64,000 bases of DNA from Symbiodinium natans. Its lineage: Eukaryota; Sar; Dinophyceae; Suessiales; Symbiodiniaceae. The translations under genes were made by a program, and so were the position numbers. The stretch spans positions 896,773 through 960,772 of the forward strand of contig CAJNDS010000147.1 in the NCBI GenBank assembly GCA_905221605.1. The letters run 5' to 3'. Under the pieces are notes generated by a model, which was given only the letters and a program-made list of their open reading frames with translations, did not search any database and was not told where the DNA came from. Below are positions 1 through 10,109 of this stretch, in pieces. Positions within the stretch are counted from its first letter, which is position 1, and each line of letters begins with the position of its first letter.

Positions 1-110
1 CCAAACCCTAAACCCTAAACCCTAAACCCCTAAACCCCTAAACCCCTAAACCCCTAAACCCCCTAAACCCCCTAAACCCCAAACCCCAAACCCTAAATCC
101 TGGAAGCCCT
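1..110 (-). repeat. Interstitial telomeric array, CCCTAAA and CCCCTAAA
   Basis: Starts with CCCTAAA, changes to an 8-bp CCCCTAAA variant block, then decays. The orientation would suit a left chromosome end, but similar arrays occur throughout, so it cannot be called a true telomere. Confidence 0.85.
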
Positions 111-214
111 GAGAGACTGCATTCATCAGCAATTGGGGCCCGGGGGTTCTGGGGATCAGGGTTCCCCACTACAGCCAGTAGCAGTTGACGGTTTAGAGCT
201 TCAGGGCAAAAAAG

Positions 215-301
215 AATATACGTAAGAAAGCATGCAGTTCTACACATTATATATATATATATATGTATATATACGTAAGAAAACAAGCAGTTCTTTTACA
301 T

Positions 302-334
<33 letters not shown>

Positions 335-345
335 ATATATTATAT
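215..345. repeat. Duplicated segment with (TA)n microsatellites
   Basis: Two copies of a roughly 40-bp unit (near 220 and 272), each starting ACGTAAGAAA, each followed by a run of TA dinucleotides. Low-complexity DNA with no coding signal. Confidence 0.7.
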
Positions 346-617
346 GAAATTACATTGTAACCCACCCCCCCCCCCCCGCCCCCAACCCAAAGTCAACCAC
401 CAGCTCTCTCACCACATCTGTCAAACGCGTCTGTCGAAACCAACTCACCACATGCCGCCCAACAGACCCTAAACCCTAAACCCTAGTACTCCCAACAGAA
501 CCGTCAAGATTTTGACGTGATGAGATTTGCAGTAATTATGCAGGACCCCAAACCCCAAACCCTAAGAACCCTAAACCCTAAATTTTGAACTGTAGGGCTT
601 GGGGCTTAGGGTGTGTC

Positions 618-737
618 ATGCTCATGCGTTCGATCACGAACCCCGGACAGCCCTACTTCTCCAAGAACCAGGAAATATCAAAAGATGAAATCCCATTGTT
701 CCCATTCAACAAGGAAACCCTACACACTAAACCCTAA
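618..737 (+). CDS. Candidate exon, unknown protein
   Basis: A 39-codon frame from an ATG reads ITNPGQPYFSKN, later KDEIPLFPFNKETL, and stops in the following CCCTAAA array. Composition is protein-like and the segment is bounded by telomeric repeats. No family recognised. Frames this short are often open by chance, so the call rests mainly on composition. Confidence 0.3.
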   Translation: MLMRSITNPGQPYFSKNQEISKDEIPLFPFNKETLHTKP

Positions 738-931
738 ACCCTAAACCCTAAACCCTAAACCCTAAGCCCTAAAGACCTTAATCCTAAACCCTAAACCCCA
801 AAGACCTTACAGACCTTAATCCCGAAAATGTTTAAAGATCTACTGCTCGCTAGCTGCCGAAGCAGAGCACTGAAGTCCCTAACCCTAAACCCTAAACCCT
901 AAACCCTAAACCCTAAACCCTAAACCCTAAA
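726..931 (-). repeat. Two CCCTAAA arrays around short unique DNA
   Basis: Arrays at 726-773 and 877-931, the second near-perfect. The unique DNA between them has no clear coding signal. Confidence 0.85.
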
Positions 932-1032
932 GTACCGAAGCGGAGCCCTGAAGGCCAGCTTCAACGTACCGAAGAGCACCGCACAGTGTCCATGCAGACA
1001 TCACACGCAGATAAGCGTCGAATTCTTGACCT

Positions 1033-1133
1033 GGGTTTAGGGTTTAGGGTTTAGGGTTTAGGGTTTAGGGTTTAGGGTTTAGGGTTTAGGGTTTAGGGTT
1101 TAGGGTTTAGGGTTTAGGGTTTAGGGTTTAGGG
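1033..1133 (+). repeat. TTTAGGG array, about 14 units
   Basis: Perfect 7-bp repeats ending directly against a small inverted-repeat element that begins CCCAGAAACC. Confidence 0.95.
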
Positions 1134-1240
1134 CCCAGAAACCATCTTACAATGAGGGTACCCTGTTTTGGGTGTTGGCACCTTCATAACGGAACCTTGA
1201 ACCGACAAAAAGGGCAAAGGGTACCACCTGGGCCACCAAG
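1133..1240. mobile_element. Small inverted-repeat element, family F1b
   Basis: Resembles the copies at 11,767-11,870, 55,763-55,872 and 60,263-60,380. Shared internal blocks are AATGAGGGTACCC, GGAACCTTGAACC and AAAGGGTACCAC, with ends CCCAG...CTGGGCCACCAA. The left end abuts a TTTAGGG array. It is too short to encode a transposase and so resembles a MITE. Confidence 0.6.
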
Positions 1241-1437
1241 TGACAAACGAAGGATTGATGACACCACGAGTCACCTCGGCAGTGCAAAGCCGTCGCAGCT
1301 GAGCTTGTATCCCTTAACCCTAAACCCTAAACCCTAAACCCGAAACCCTAAACCTAAACCCCATCTCGGCTGCACTCACGCAGAAAAAAACCTAAACAGA
1401 ACCCTAACCCTAACCCCTCAACCCAAAACCCTAAACC

Positions 1438-1515
1438 TCCATCCATGCAACCAGGGCACGCCATCGTGCGTCCCATGGATTTCCACGTCGAGGCCCTGGC
1501 ACTGCCGGATGCTTT
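1438..1515 (+). CDS. Candidate exon, unknown protein
   Basis: An open frame containing MQPGHAIVRPMDFHVEAL lies between a degenerate CCCTAAA block and a TTTAGGG block. GC-rich third positions and composition suggest coding. No family recognised. A GT donor could be supplied by the first GGGTTTAG after it. Confidence 0.3.
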
Positions 1516-1547
1516 GGGTTTAGGGTTTAGGGTTTAGGGTTTAGGGT

Positions 1548-1579
<32 letters not shown>

Positions 1580-1665
1580 GGTTTAGGGTTTAGGGTTTAG
1601 GTTTAGGGTTTAGGACTTAGAGTTTAGGGTTTACGGTTTAGCGTTTAGGGTTTAGGGTTTAGAGT
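1513..1665 (+). repeat. TTTAGGG array with TTGAGGG variant block
   Basis: Five consecutive TTGAGGG units lie inside TTTAGGG units, showing local homogenisation of a variant. Confidence 0.9.
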
Positions 1666-2162
1666 CCAGTTGAGGAAAGGGTTAGTTGTAGACCGTCCTA
1701 TGATCCTTTTACCCCCTGTAAACCTTATAAAGCACGTGAAGCCATTCTATAACGTGTAAACCCTAAACCCTATAAGTCCTAAACCCTAAACCCTGAATCC
1801 TGAACCCTGACTTTGCCTTCCTATGATCGGATCGTAGCCGGAAAGCGGTACCCAATAAGAGCTCCAGCCCTGCCAGCCCAGTTTAGGGTTTAAGGGTTAG
1901 GGTTTAGGGATATTCAATGCCCTGACAATCCTGTACCTTAAGCCCTCAACTCCGTAGAGTAAACTCCAGAAAGTTGGAACATGGTTCAAGGATGATCAGA
2001 TCTGGGAATCCCTTTAGCATACCTCTTGGGGTATGGAAAAAGGCTGTTCCAACTTTTGGGGGAGTTTACTGTAAGACGCAGTTCCTAGACAGGCTCGGAT
2101 GTAGGAGCTTTTCTTGCCTGACCTCTGAACCACTCCTAACTTTTTAGGCTCCTGTTGGTACT

Positions 2163-2273
2163 AGACCCGGGAGTAACCTAGGAATAAAAGGGTGCACTTT
2201 TTTTTGTTTTTTGTAAGCGGATGATAAGGGAACCCCAACCCGAAAAAAAGGAAACAAGTGCCTACTCCCGGTC
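2163..2273. mobile_element. Small inverted-repeat element, family F1
   Basis: Ends AGACCCGGGAGTA...TACTCCCGGTCCT form an imperfect terminal inverted repeat. The interior resembles the 19,941-20,050 copy (AACCTAGGAATAAAAGGGTG, then AAGGGAACC). The terminal bases differ from the CCCAGTA subgroup but keep the same layout. Confidence 0.6.
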
Positions 2274-2287
2274 CTAATTGTAGCTAA

Positions 2288-2386
2288 TCCTGTAACTGTA
2301 CTTATAACCCCATTAGGGCACTTAAGGGGCTTATAAGTGGGTTATAAGCACAGTCACAGTTGGTTAACAAGTACAATGAACCTCTA
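2288..2386. mobile_element. Partial element, family F3
   Basis: Shares ACTGTACTTATAACC, ATTAGGGCACTT and AAGTGGGTTATA with the complete copy at 18,859-18,998, and ends TGAACCTC before a CCCTAAA array. The left terminus is missing. Confidence 0.5.
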
Positions 2387-2390
2387 AACA

Positions 2391-2620
2391 CTAAACCCTA
2401 AACCCTAAACCCTAAACCCTAAACCCTAAACCCTAAACCCGAAACCCTAAACCCTAAACCCTAAACCCTAAACCAAACCCAAAAGGTTAAAGTCCCAAGG
2501 GCCAGCCATGTTTTGGCCGTGAGAGTGGCGAAGGCCAGGGCATGAGACAATACCGTCAGGGTTTAGGGTTTAGGGTTTAGCGTTTAGGGTTTAGGGTTCA
2601 GAGTTCAGGGTTTGGGGTTT
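2391..2620. repeat. CCCTAAA array and TTTAGGG array facing each other
   Basis: CCCTAAA at 2,391-2,475 and TTTAGGG at 2,559-2,620 enclose about 80 bp of unique sequence. The block AAACCCAAAAGGTTAAAGTCC at its left edge recurs near 17,270. Confidence 0.85.
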
Positions 2621-2699
2621 CCGAAATTCGGGGTACCTTATTGGGGTTCTCATTAATGTCGTATCCTGATTAGTCTGGACCCCTCCAATAATGAAAAGT

Positions 2700-3650
2700 T
2701 TTCCAAAAATTATTCAGGAGACAAAAATTCGATTGCCCCCCCCACAATAAAGTAAAGTTTTTCGGGCATGGGTTTCGGAAGAGAGAAAAAAAGAGAACAA
2801 GATGATGAAAGAAAAGAGCAAAAGAAGAGCAGCTTCAAGTCGGAGTTCTGAGCTGTCATCCCCAACCTGAGCTGAGTAGCTGAGCTGTGAATCTGAGCTC
2901 TGAGGTCGAAAATTAGTTTGGGGGGGGTCCCTTTTTTTTGGTGACACTATTGCGGGGGTGGATTTAGTTTGGGGGGGGGGGGGGGGGCCCCACACTAATC
3001 AGGATACCACATTATGAGGGGATACTATTGGGGTCTATATGCGGGGGTCCCCTTTTTCGTAAACCCCCATATGCTTGTTCTTGGTCTGCAGCTACCTAGA
3101 GTAACCTTTTTACTCTCAAAAAGGGTCATGTACCTCAATTATTGGAGAACCCGGGAAGGTGTTGAGCACCTGCCCCAGTTGCAAAGGAACTGTTGGGGTG
3201 AGGGCACGTGGAGGGGTCAGTTGGTTTCCAGGTTGGGGGCTTTGTTGAATCATGAGGTTCCTTTGGGGTCACGGATACTTACATACATAAACATACATGT
3301 ATCTATAGAAAGACAGAAGATACGGACAACAGGATAGGAGGATAGTAATGGAGTATAGTTGGTGGAGTTAGTTTTAACGCCCATTTTTGAGAGAACGTTG
3401 CAATAACTGTATATAGAGCCCGATATTAACAGTTAACTGTGTAATGGCTCTTACAGACAATGCGCCTTTCTTGGGGTTCATCCTTCACAACTTAGTTGCT
3501 GAGTTCATTTGCCCCCCCCCCCCCCCCCCCCAAAGTGTACACTTTCAGTCCTATAGGGGATTGTAGTATCCCAAAAAGTGTAAAGTGTACTGTTTCGGTT
3601 TGTGGTCTGGGGGTTCGAGGGCTCCTCTGAGGACAGGTTCTGCCCTTAAC
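2700..3650. other. Non-coding stretch with G/C homopolymers
   Basis: Contains G runs near 2,970-2,987, a C run at about 3,513-3,532, AG-rich DNA, and an element (F7) at 3,491-3,603 that recurs at 5,850-5,945. Frames here are open only over low-complexity DNA, and no exon can be supported. Confidence 0.5.
3491..3603. mobile_element. Repeated element F7, copy 1
   Basis: Shares CTTAGTTGCTGA at its start, GTACACTTTCAG or GTACACTGTTAG inside, and GTAAAGTGTAC or GCAAAGTGTGC at its end with 5,850-5,945. This copy carries a C homopolymer in place of CCCCAG. Confidence 0.5.
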
Positions 3651-3703
3651 TGGCCCTAAACCCTAAACTCTAAACCCTAAACCCTTAATCCCCTAAACTA
3701 CCA

Positions 3704-3790
3704 GTTGCTTCAGAAAACCCCCCATTCTTCTTTGTGATTATAAGGGCAATATGAGGATTAGTGTTTTTGTGACCTCAGATAGTAGTAAAT
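3704..3790. mobile_element. Degraded element, family F6
   Basis: Left end ACTACCAGTTGCTTCAGAAAACCCCCC resembles the F6 terminus at 61,994, and the right end carries AGATAGTAGT. The remainder to 4,190 is unique sequence in which I see nothing recognisable. Confidence 0.35.
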
Positions 3791-4229
3791 CTCTGAGCCT
3801 AAACTGCTAAATCTGCTGACAACAACCAAGGAGCAGTGTAAATGCGACGGGTCGCCTGCGTAATCACATGATTGGGCGGTAGCGCGTGTGCACCTTGCTT
3901 GGAGGATCGAGGGACTTAGCAAGTAGTTAAGGTGGATATGCAGAGCCAGTCTCGACTTGCTTTACTTCAAATGTGACACTTGTGACTCTACCTTGTACCT
4001 ACATACTACGTCACAAGTAGTAGCCCAGCGACTGAACAAAACCCCAGAGCCCGAGAGTACAGGGCAGGGGCCCCTCAAAACTTGGGCGCCTAACAGCACG
4101 ACAAGGGTTTAGAGCTTCAGGGCACCTTCGATACCTAAGATCATCAAGGGCCCGACGGCCCCCATGAATTGGCCGGCCTGTAAGGTTCCCTAAATCCCTA
4201 AATCCTAAACCCTAATCCCTAAACCCTAA

Positions 4230-4980
4230 GATCCTTGGAAACAACTTGCCTTGGACAGGTTCCCTCCACACAACCTAAACTTCCCCCTTATACTATGCCC
4301 TGAATAAGGATTGTAATCTACTAATTGCTTCATTAAGAACCCCCAACAAATTCAAAAATATACTTTTTTATTAAGGGTAATATTGGAATTAATAGTACTA
4401 TTATGTTTTGGGGTTCTTATTCCCCCAGTTTATCTGGGGGAGGGGGGGGCAGGGGGGGTCGGAATTAGGAATTTATTCCTAATTGGGTTTGGGGCGGAGG
4501 GGGCCCCCCCCTTCAAACACAAAAAAAGAAAATGCACCTACTTGTAACTATGCGTTCCTGCAGCGGTGATGTTGTGGCTCTGTGTTTTCGCTCCTTCCTG
4601 AACGTGAGTGAACTGCACGTGGGCTCCTTCTGGGCATCCTAGAGGCGGCGCCTAGAGGGCGGGAAAGCCCAGCCAAGACTCGCGGGAGGCCGAGAAATAG
4701 GAATGAAGAGGGGGGGGGGCCCTTTTTATTCCTAATTCGCGGTGCCGGGCAAGGAAATTGGGCTCCTTCTTGGGAATCCCTAGATCCCTCAAGGCGGAGT
4801 TCTAGAGGGTCTGGCAGACTCCCGCAAGGCCCGACATAGGAATAAAGAGAGGGGGGGGGGAGTGAAGGAAACACCGCCCTGCGCAAAGTTTTTGTTCATG
4901 ATGGGGGGCCCCCGTTTTGTTCCGCATCTAGAGGCGGAGTCCTAGAGGGTCTGGGAGACTCCCACAAGGTCCGGGTGTTG
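4230..4980. repeat. F6-like element plus three diverged tandem repeats
   Basis: At 4,318-4,435 an F6-like element reads TTGCTTCATTAAGAACCCCC...GGGGTTCTTATTCCCCC. From 4,618 to 4,978 about three units of roughly 140-160 bp share GGCGGAGT(T/C)CTAGAGGGTCTGG, GACTCCC(G/A)CAAGG and AATAGGAAT(G/A)AAGAG followed by G runs. A minus-strand open frame across 4,548-4,886 follows the repeats and is not convincing as a gene. Confidence 0.55.
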
Positions 4981-4986
4981 TTGCGG

Positions 4987-5262
4987 TAAGCCCTTAACCC
5001 TAGCCCTAAACCCTAAACCCTAAACCCTAAACCCTTGGAATACTGAGGCTTGGGCAACTTGCGTGCGGCTGAAGTAGGCTTCCACTTCGGCTCGACCCTG
5101 TAATTGCGCCTGGAGAAGGCTCTCTTGGGTTTGGGGTTTAGGGTGTAGGATTTCGGGTTTGGGGGGTTTGGGGTTTAGGGTGTAGGATTTGGGGTTTGGG
5201 GTTTAGGGTTTGGGGTTTGGGGTTTAGGGTTTGGGGTTTGGGGCGTGGGGTTTGGGTTTTAT
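4987..5262. repeat. CCCTAAA array, then degenerate TTTAGGG/TTTGGGG array
   Basis: CCCTAAA at 4,987-5,036; TTTAGGG, TTTGGGG and GTGTAGG variants at 5,129-5,262, with the possible minus-strand exon below between them. Confidence 0.8.
5037..5125 (-). CDS. Candidate exon, helical segment
   Basis: The minus frame reads QESLLQAQLQGRAEVEAYFS and continues through TQVAQASVF, an Ala/Gln/Leu-rich pattern compatible with a helix. Other frames are also open, so strand is uncertain. It is flanked by telomeric arrays on both sides. Confidence 0.3.
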
Positions 5263-5621
5263 GGTTGTTAGGGTTAGAGGGCGATAGGGTAAAGCAAGAA
5301 ATCCTAAAGCCCTGTGAGCCGGCTGAACAGTGCGAGGCTACAGAAGGGTAACCTTTAGCTGCACTGACTTATGGGTATAACTTTTTCGCGAGGACCCTTT
5401 AACGCCCCAGGATGGACCCCTATTTCCCTTCGAAGCAGGGCCTAAACCCTAACCCTAAACCCCAAACCCTAAACCCTAAACCCTAAACCCGACCCCTACA
5501 GCTTTACACCCTGCAACCCTCGAAAGGGCTTCTTGCGCAGGTATAAGACCTAAATTGGGATTTCCCCGTATACGATTGTAGTACCCCCTGATATATTCCC
5601 CATTAAGGACTGTTGCCCTAC

Positions 5622-5745
5622 CTTGGAGTAGACCCTGGAAAAATGCATATACTGTTTAGGTACAAGCAACTAAAATCGAAACCCAGAACCAAAAAAGTGT
5701 GAAAGTCTACTACTCCACAACCCAGGTTAGAATAAGGGGGAACAT
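5622..5745. repeat. Duplicated segment, copy 1
   Basis: Shares CTTGGAGTAGACCCTGGAAAAA, AACCCAGAACCAAAAAA and TACTCCA(C/G)AACCCAGGT with 6,090-6,215. Ends TTGGAGTAG and CTACTCCA are roughly inverted, so both may be copies of an inverted-repeat element. Confidence 0.6.
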
Positions 5746-5849
5746 CCGAAGGTGTAAGACTTAAACAACTTGAAAGGACGCGAAGGATGCTGGGGGGCCT
5801 AAGAGATGTCGCACCGGCAACCGACAGGCGATTTCAGAAACTACCTAGA

Positions 5850-5945
5850 CTTAGTTGCTGACTCCATAAGCCCCAGAAAGAGTACACTGTTAGCTTTGTA
5901 GAGATTATAGCATCCCGAAAAGTGCAAAGTGTGCTCACTCAGCTA
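5850..5945. mobile_element. Repeated element F7, copy 2
   Basis: Diverged copy of 3,491-3,603 without the C run. Function unknown. Confidence 0.5.
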
Positions 5946-6089
5946 CTAAATAAACCCAAACACCCTAACACCCTAAATCCTAGACTATATATTATAAACC
6001 CTAAACCCTGACCCTGGTGCACTGCACGTGTGGAAAACTTTCGGCACCTAGGCTAGAGCCCCAATGAGGTAGCCCGGGAACAATGTTCT

Positions 6090-6215
6090 CCCTACTTTGG
6101 AGTAGACCCTGGAAAAAAGTAAATACTTGTTCAGTATAAGTAGCTGCAAAAAAGTAGCTGCAATAGGAACCCAGAACCAAAAAAACCACTAAAGTACAGT
6201 ACTCCAGAACCCAGG
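6090..6215. repeat. Duplicated segment, copy 2
   Basis: Partner of 5,622-5,745. This copy has an internal tandem duplication of AAAAAAGTAGCTGCA. A partial F1b element (end CACTGGGCTACCAAGC) follows at about 6,235-6,300. Confidence 0.6.
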
Positions 6216-6359
6216 TATAAACCCTGAAGCCCAGGCCCTTTTTATGGTGTCGGGCGCACAGAATCAACAAGGGCAAAAGGGTATCACTGGGCTACCAAGC
6301 CAGCATGCCTGCTGGTAGGTTTGCGAGTTTTTGGGCCTTCAGGATTCCTAGAACCCTCT

Positions 6360-6460
6360 GTTTAGGGTTTAGGGTTTAGGGTTTAGGGTTTAGGGTTTAG
6401 GGTTTAGGGTTTAGGGTTTAGGGTTTACCCTGAACCCTAAACCCGAAACCCTAACCACCC
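6360..6460. repeat. Head-to-head TTTAGGG / CCCTAAA junction
   Basis: About nine TTTAGGG units run straight into CCCTGAACCCTAAACCC at 6,427/6,428 with no intervening unique DNA. This is the orientation expected of two joined telomere ends. Confidence 0.85.
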
Positions 6461-6556
6461 TGGCTAGGCAAGGCGAGAGGCGGGCGCAATCTCAACTTGC
6501 TTGGTGCTTTTTCGTCCGGGGAAACCTCCGTCGAAGATCGGCTTGCTGTGTAGGGC

Positions 6557-7168
6557 TTTAGGGTTTAGGGTTTTAGGGTTTAGGGTTTAGGGTTTGGGGT
6601 TTAGGCTTTTGGGTTTTAGAGTTGAGTTTTCGGGTTTCAGGGTTTCAGGGTTTCAGGGTGTCAGGGTTTAGGGTTTTCGGGCGAAGCCTAAGATTCTCAA
6701 AGTTTAGGTACCTCTTAGGGTTTAGGGTTTCGGGTTTAGGGTCCTCTATCCGAAGTGACCGGTCGTGATAGCTCGGTTGAAGGGCTTAGGTTTGAGGGCT
6801 TCCGGTAGCCATGGTTCTAACTCGTTGCAAGTACATTGTCTTGGGGAGGGGGGAGGGGGGGCCTCTGCTAATGACTGCCAATGAATGATGATCCCTAAAC
6901 CCTAAACCCTAAAGCCGAAACCCTAAACCCTCAACCCTAACCCTAAACCCTAAATCCTAAACCCTTCGGCTTCCTAAAACACAGCACCCCTGGTCAACCT
7001 AGAAACCCTGAACCCCCAAAATAAGCCCCAAACCCTAAAGCCCCAGCACTTCAGTGAACAACAGGGAGTGACAGGGCTCAGAGTGTTGGGCTTAGGGTTT
7101 AGGGTTTAGGGTTTAGGGTTTAGGGTTTAGGGTTTAGGGTTTAGGGTTTAGGGTTAGGGTTTAGGGTA
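6557..7168. repeat. Degenerate TTTAGGG, CCCTAAA and TTTAGGG arrays
   Basis: TTTAGGG/TTTCAGGG variants at 6,557-6,675, CCCTAAA at 6,893-6,965, TTTAGGG at 7,090-7,168. The spacers are unique and carry a G-rich run near 6,845-6,860. No convincing exon. Confidence 0.8.
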
Positions 7169-7509
7169 CAAGCTTAGGAGCCCTGAACATCCTACTTCGC
7201 AGCCTGAAGTCTAGAAGGAAGGGGGGGGGGGGGGCAATATCGGCACGGGGCTAGGATCCAGAATGGTTAGAGGGTTTAGGATTTAGGGTTAGGGGCTCAG
7301 ATTTGCTGACCCTGTCTCAGTCGCAAAAGGCTGCTGACATCGATATTATGGTTGATTTAGCTGTTGGAAGGGGCGGGGGGGGGGGGGGGATGCTGTTTAG
7401 GATTTTGGGGTCCAGGGCCTAAAGGATTTAACTCTAACCCAGGTTACTTGGAGAACATGTTGCTACTAGTTGTTACAGCTTCTCGACATGACTGCCATTC
7501 TTGAGCACA

Positions 7510-7650
7510 ATGTCTTCCGACTGCGCGTGCCCGGGAGGAACATTGAAGCCAACGTGGCCGTTCATGATTGACCGCCACGCCATGCCGCAAATCGAAACAC
7601 ACGATGGAAAGAGTTCAGTCCCGACCAAGAAGCACAAGGCCAAGGATTAA
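7510..7650 (+). CDS. Candidate terminal exon with lysine-rich tail
   Basis: A 46-codon frame from ATG ends in PTKKHKAKD and TAA, followed at once by degenerate TTTAGGG. A second frame over the same bases (HNVFRLRVPGRNIEANVAVHD-like) is also protein-like, so the frame is uncertain. No family recognised. Confidence 0.3.
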   Translation: MSSDCACPGGTLKPTWPFMIDRHAMPQIETHDGKSSVPTKKHKAKD

Positions 7651-7862
7651 GGGGTCTTTGGTTTAGAGTTTAGGGTTTTAGGGTCTAGGGTTTACGTGTT
7701 CAAGATTTGGGGTTTCGAGTTCTTTTCCAAGAGACTCTTACACCTTGGTCGGCTAAACCCTAAACCCTAAACCCTAGAGCCTAAAAACCCTATAAACCCG
7801 ATAAACCCTGTAAACCCTTTAACCCCTAAGTAAACCCTGTGAACCCCATAAACCCTATTAAG

Positions 7863-8130
7863 GCCTTAAACCCTAAACCCTAAACCCTAAACCCTAAACC
7901 CTAAACCCTAAACCCTAAACCCTAAACCCTAAACCCTAAACCCTAAGCCCATGCCAAGGGGCGGAAGCCCCAGATAGCATCCTTGAAACGTACTGCCTCG
8001 CCGAGGGACGCAAGGGTCTGCAAGCCGGGACCCTAAACCCTAAACCCTAAACCCTAAACCCTAAACCCTAAACCCCTAAACCCCTAAACCCCTAAACCCC
8101 TAAACCCTAAACCCCAAACCCCTAAACCCA
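7863..8130 (-). repeat. Two CCCTAAA arrays
   Basis: Arrays at 7,863-7,946 and 8,030-8,130; the second includes a homogenised CCCCTAAA block. The 85-bp unique spacer is open on the plus strand (GRKPQIASLKRTASPRDARV) and could be an exon. Confidence 0.9.
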
Positions 8131-8131
8131 C

Positions 8132-8277
8132 TTTGGGTTCACTTCAGGGCTGGAGAGCTTCAGCCTTTTAGGCTGCCAGGTTGCAAAGGCTGAAGTGCAG
8201 GGCTTTTGTTCGTTTAGTGGTGGGCAAATGTGGTCATGGGAACCCAACGACGCAGGGTGTGCTTGGGCGTTTGGGGG
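8132..8277 (+). CDS. Candidate exon, unknown protein
   Basis: An open frame of about 49 codons containing FTSGLESFSLLG and CSFSGGQMWSWEP fills the whole gap between a CCCTAAA array and a TTTAGGG array. The short stretch CQVAKAEVQGF weakly resembles the C-terminal part of Mei2-type RRMs, but the Mei2-like exons nearby are on the opposite strand, so I do not assign it. Confidence 0.3.
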
Positions 8278-8527
8278 GTTTAGGGTTTAGGGTTAGGGTT
8301 TAGGGTTTAGGGTTTAGGGTTTAGGGTTTAGGGTTTAGGGTTTAGGGTTTAGGGTTTAGGGTTTAGGGTTTAGGGTTTAGGGTTTAGGGTTTAGGGTTTA
8401 GGGTTTAGGGTTTAGGGTTTAGGGTTTAGGGTTTAGGTTAGGGTTTAGGGTTTAGGGTTTAGGGTTTAGGGTTTAGGGTTTAGGGTTTAGGGTTTAGGGT
8501 TTAGGGTTTAGGGTTTAGGGTTTAGGG
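8277..8527 (+). repeat. Longest TTTAGGG array, about 250 bp
   Basis: About 35 near-perfect units with two 6-bp slips (TTAGGG and TTTAGG). The purity suggests recent addition or ongoing homogenisation. Confidence 0.97.
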
Positions 8528-8596
8528 CTCAGAGTGTTCGAAACCTAGTGTGAACCTCCGAATAGAGCCTCTGAGCCCAACAAGTCGTAAACCCCA

Positions 8597-9195
8597 AGCC
8601 CACAGGCCGTCAGTTACCCTAAACCCTAGGCTCTAAACCCTAAACCCTAAACCATGAATCCCAAACACATCCAAACCCGTCCAAACCCCCAAATAAACTC
8701 AAGCAAGCCCTAAACCCTGCAGCCTCGTGAGACTAAACCCTGCAGCCTCGTGAGACTAAACCCTAAACCCTCAGCCTCCGCTTATGGGGGCTCTGAACCC
8801 TAAACCCGAAACCCTAAACCCGAAACCCTAAGCCCTAAACCCTAAACCCTAAACCCTAAGCCCTAAACCCTAACCCTAAACCCTAAACCCTATGCTCGTG
8901 CTGCCCGAAAGTCCTCTTAACCTGCACCCAGGCACTCTCGAGCCCGAAACTCCCAATTTTCTGGGGGCAGAGGCATGCCAACAAAGCGCCCCCCCAAACA
9001 CCCCCACAAGCTCTATAACACCCAACAACGGGGGAGAAGGGCGCTCCTGAAAGCCCTCGACACCCAATGAACCCGAAACCCGAAATCCTGAACTCTAAAC
9101 CTTGAACCCAAACCCTAAACCCTAAACCCTACACTCTAAACCCTAAACCCTGAACCCTAGACCATAATCCTAAACCCTAAACCCTAAACCCTCTA
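8597..9195 (-). repeat. Long degenerate CCCTAAA domain
   Basis: CCCTAAA with CCCGAAA and CCCTGAA variants, interrupted by a 20-bp tandem duplication (GCAGCCTCGTGAGACTAAAC, 8,719-8,760) and by a unique segment at 8,893-9,065 that is open on the minus strand but unconvincing. Confidence 0.8.
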
Positions 9196-9346
9196 AGATT
9201 GGGGTCTCGGGATGGATGTGCGGCAGCCCCGACACCCTACTCAATTCCCCAAAACCCTTTCTTGAGTTTATCTCCTAAAACCCCTATTCAGAACCTGTAA
9301 GCTGCAATTTACGCTTTTGGGTTTAGGGTTCAGGGATTTAGGGCTT

Positions 9347-9425
9347 ATGTTGCACGGCTGTGACTCACTGAAGGACGTACTTACTGAAACGGCTTGGGGA
9401 CTGGACCCAAGTGATGGTCCCTTAC
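9347..9425 (+). CDS. Candidate exon, unknown protein
   Basis: The frame MLHGCDSLKDVLTETAWGLD continues to a G-rich run. Protein-like but short, with no family recognised. The 9,200-9,310 stretch before it shows nothing definite. Confidence 0.25.
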
Positions 9426-9503
9426 TTTGGGGGGAAGGGGGGTAGGCTGGAGGGGGATCTAAGTTCGTATTCCTGAGAGCTCGGGTACCATAAGTCGTAT
9501 TTC

Positions 9504-9910
9504 TAAACCCTAAACCCTAAACCCTAAACCCGAAACCCTAAACCCTAAACCCGAAACCCTAACACTAGGTTTCGGGTTCGCTGTTTGAAGCGACGGAGTC
9601 TGTGGGGAGAGGGGGGGGGGGGGGGGGGGCTTTCTCAGGGGCGTTGGATGGAGGGGTTGAGGGGGTTCGGTTTAGGGGGATGTAAGCCGCAAAGTTTAAC
9701 TTCATCCAAAAATTTGAACCCTTAACGTCAAATTCTAAACCCTAAAGCTCCTCAATCAACATCTACACCCACCTCTCAGCACTCGAATTCCGTGGTTTCT
9801 CAGCAGAGAAAAGGGTGCAGGGTTTAGGGTTCGGGTTCCGAGTTTCGGGTTTCGGGTTTGGGGTTTCGGGTTTCGGGTTCCGGGTTCCGGGTTCCGGGTT
9901 CAGGGTTTAG
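9504..9910. repeat. CCCTAAA array, G run, and TTTCGGG/TTCCGGG variant array
   Basis: CCCTAAA and CCCGAAA at 9,504-9,564, a G homopolymer at about 9,609-9,629, and TTTCGGG then TTCCGGG units at 9,830-9,905. The 9,749-9,822 spacer is open on the plus strand (INIYTHLSALEFRGFSAEK). Confidence 0.75.
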
Positions 9911-9930
9911 GCTTCAAGCTTATTGTCGAC

Positions 9931-9999
9931 CCAGCCGCCGTGCCGAGCTCAATAAAGTTGATGAAGGCGTAGCCAATCCCTTGCTTGTGTCGCCTGTTC
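9931..9999 (-). CDS. Mei2-like RRM protein, exon with GYAFINF
   Basis: The minus frame reads RHKQGIGYAFINFIELGTAA. GYAFINF fits the RNP1 region of the Mei2-type RRM (RRM_2), usually written YLP..(7-10 residues)..GYAFxNF. A possible acceptor CCGAG|G and donor CTGG|GTCGAC bound 69 nt starting with 1 nt and ending with 2 nt of split codons. The phase matches the exon at 11,286-11,370, which lies upstream on the same strand and carries the preceding YLP motif. The intron between them would hold telomeric arrays, an F2 element and a 48-bp satellite. Mei2-type proteins bind RNA; the exact role here is unknown. The exon edges are inferred. Confidence 0.65.
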
Positions 10000-10013
10000 C
10001 TCGGCATGGGTTT

Positions 10014-10078
10014 AACCCTAAACCCTAAACCCTAAACCCTAAACCCTAAACCCTAAACCCTAAACCCTAAACCCTAAC
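10014..10078 (-). repeat. CCCTAAA array inside putative Mei2-like intron
   Basis: Nine units directly upstream (minus-strand sense) of the GYAFINF exon. In transcript sense it reads TTTAGGG, each unit offering an AG acceptor. Confidence 0.95.
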
Positions 10079-10109
10079 GTTTTTGCTTTGAAGCTTTAAA
10101 CCCTAAATC

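Noticed and set aside
1-110. True chromosome end
   Set aside because: The orientation fits a left telomere, but the block is short, degenerate and only one of many such arrays.
4548-4886. 112-codon minus-strand ORF
   Set aside because: It follows three diverged tandem repeats with G runs, and the frame relation is not kept between units.
8132-8277. C-terminal part of the Mei2-like RRM
   Set aside because: CQVAKAEVQGF has a passing likeness, but it is on the plus strand while the two recognisable Mei2-like exons are on the minus strand.
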